From Peromyscus leucopus (Eukaryota; Chordata; Mammalia; Rodentia; Cricetidae), in the NCBI RefSeq assembly GCF_004664715.2, contig NC_051069.1, positions 71,880,647 through 71,944,646 of the forward strand: DNA of 64,000 nt, read 5' to 3'. The translations under genes were made by a program, and so were the position numbers. Below are positions 62,766 through 64,000 of this stretch, in pieces; position 1 is the first letter of the stretch; every line of letters begins with the position of its first letter. The notes under the pieces were generated by a model. That model saw only the letters and a list, made by a program, of their open reading frames with translations, was not told where the DNA came from and did no database searches.

Positions 62766-64000
62766 CTAAGAGAGAAGGAAACAGTATTATTACTACTACC
62801 AAAGTATTTTACAACACAAGAATTCATAGGCTTTCTAAGGCAAGTTAACTCACAGAACTATTAACAACCATTTGTAAAACCAAAACAGTAAAACCTTAAA
62901 AACTTCGGTCCACTTATAAATCTAATGAATGTCAACTCATTGAAGCACTGTAAAATTATAAAATGAAGAAATACAATCGAATTGGGGTTGGACAGATGGC
63001 TCAGTGGACACGAGCACTTGCTGCTCTTGCAGAGGATCAGGGTTCAGTTACCAACACCCACATGGTGACTCATGACCATCCTTTGACTTCAAGGGGATCC
63101 AATGCTCTCTTCTGAATTCTACAAGCATCAGGCATACACATGGTACACATTCATGCAGGTAAAATACTAATATGTGAAACAAAAATAAATCTACAACTTC
63201 CCAAAACATCCCATCTATATAGAGGCTGAAATTACAGTAACTTCAAGTTTCAGAATTTACCTACTTAGGTACTTTTGAATAAACAATAATAATAAATGTA
63301 AATAGATGTCAAAAAGCCTACATTCTTTCGCATAAGGGACAATAGAACTGTTGAAGTCAACTGGATATAAAATAGGGCAACAAGATGGCACAAAATAGAG
63401 AGGTCAAAGGAGAGCTAATGATCACTGCAGTATATGGCTAGGAATTTATTTAGTAGTACAGAGTATACTGAATTTTTCAATAGCACTCACTTCAGCTTTG
63501 GATTATTTTAATCCTGCTTCCTTTTGCTTTTACTCTCTTCTATACTGAGATGTGAACATACATTATTGATTTCAAGAGTTCTGATATACTACAGTGAAAA
63601 TTACACTCAGTTTTAAAATTCTCTACACTACTGTTAAGTATATCTCACAAATTCTGATATTCAATTGTATAAATTGAGATTATAAACCCATACATAGCAC
63701 ACCAGAGTTAAGAATGACCTAGGTTGTGGAAGGAATTATTCAGTTGGTTTAGAGTGGGTTCTCAATTCTTTCCTAGCCATGGCCCAAGGCCACGTTTGTT
63801 TCTGTACAGGGTTAATATTTTTTTATCTCTAGAATAAAAACATTAAGGCTCAAAACATAAGCAACTAATAGCAATCAGTAAATTGTAAATAATTTTTAAA
63901 ACTACAGCGAATTTTCAGGAATTAAAGGGAAGCCAAACTTTAGAAAATCAGAGCGTTGGAATTCTCTGGAATTCTGGGAAGGTGAGTTTCTCATTAACCC
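62766..64000 (-). other. PHIP: PHIP intron continuing out of the window
   Basis: The preceding bromodomain 2 exon is not found before the window ends. A B2 SINE (62983-63190, + strand) is present; the rest is unique and AT-rich. Confidence 0.8.
62983..63190 (+). mobile_element. B2 SINE
   Basis: GGGGTTGGACAGATGGCTCA at the head, ACCAACACCCACATGGTGAC and CTCTCTTCTGAATTC mid-body, AACAAAAATAAATCT tail. Oriented against PHIP transcription. Confidence 0.9.

Overview
The window is rodent nuclear DNA, most likely from a cricetid (vole, deer-mouse or hamster relative). It has spliced vertebrate genes with GT/AG introns, a CpG-island promoter, many B1 and B2 SINEs, Lx-type L1 fragments, ERVK-class LTRs and long dinucleotide tracts. 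The cricetid call is an inference from the form of the LTR and B1 copies; the muroid rodent call is firm.

Two convergent protein-coding genes are present. IRAK1BP1 (SIMPL) lies complete on the + strand: a CpG-island promoter with an RFX-type X-box and a CACGTG E-box, exon 1 (10848-11159), exon 2 (19812-19877), exon 3 (29256-29386) and exon 4 (29485-29752), giving a 258-residue protein. PHIP lies on the - strand as its 3' end only: five coding exons (62613-62765, 61719-61882, 61001-61260, 60249-60446, 55426-56063) and a 3'UTR of about 5 kb running down to around 50.2 kb. The five exons encode the second half of bromodomain 2 and the basic C-terminal tail. The two stop codons are 25.7 kb apart, tail to tail. 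This order matches the mammalian PHIP/IRAK1BP1 locus.

Layout. 1-7.7 kb: nested retroelements, including a 3.4-kb ERVK-like provirus with 6-bp target duplications, an LTR-like element inside it, an L1 3' end, and microsatellites. 7.7-10.4 kb: mostly old repeats. 10.4-29.8 kb: IRAK1BP1, with introns holding SINEs, an old L1, LTRs, and a tiny U2 snRNA fragment flanked by perfect repeats. 29.8-50.2 kb: intergenic DNA with two twin-primed (inverted) L1 insertions, LTRs, B1/B2 copies, one hAT element and a long GA tract. 50.2-64 kb: PHIP, with a repeat-poor 3'UTR.

IRAK1BP1 acts in IRAK1-dependent NF-kB signalling. PHIP is a chromatin reader and CUL4-DDB1 substrate receptor. Nothing in the sequence suggests a shared pathway; they are neighbours by synteny. 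I found no CRISPR array, prokaryotic gene, intact viral gene or new protein-coding system. The most unusual items are the mobile-element structures: a B1-containing LTR-like family with 6-bp duplications, the 31-nt U2 retropseudogene, and nested or inverted insertions. At the IRAK1BP1 start, an X-box and an overlapping upstream reading frame share the same bases.
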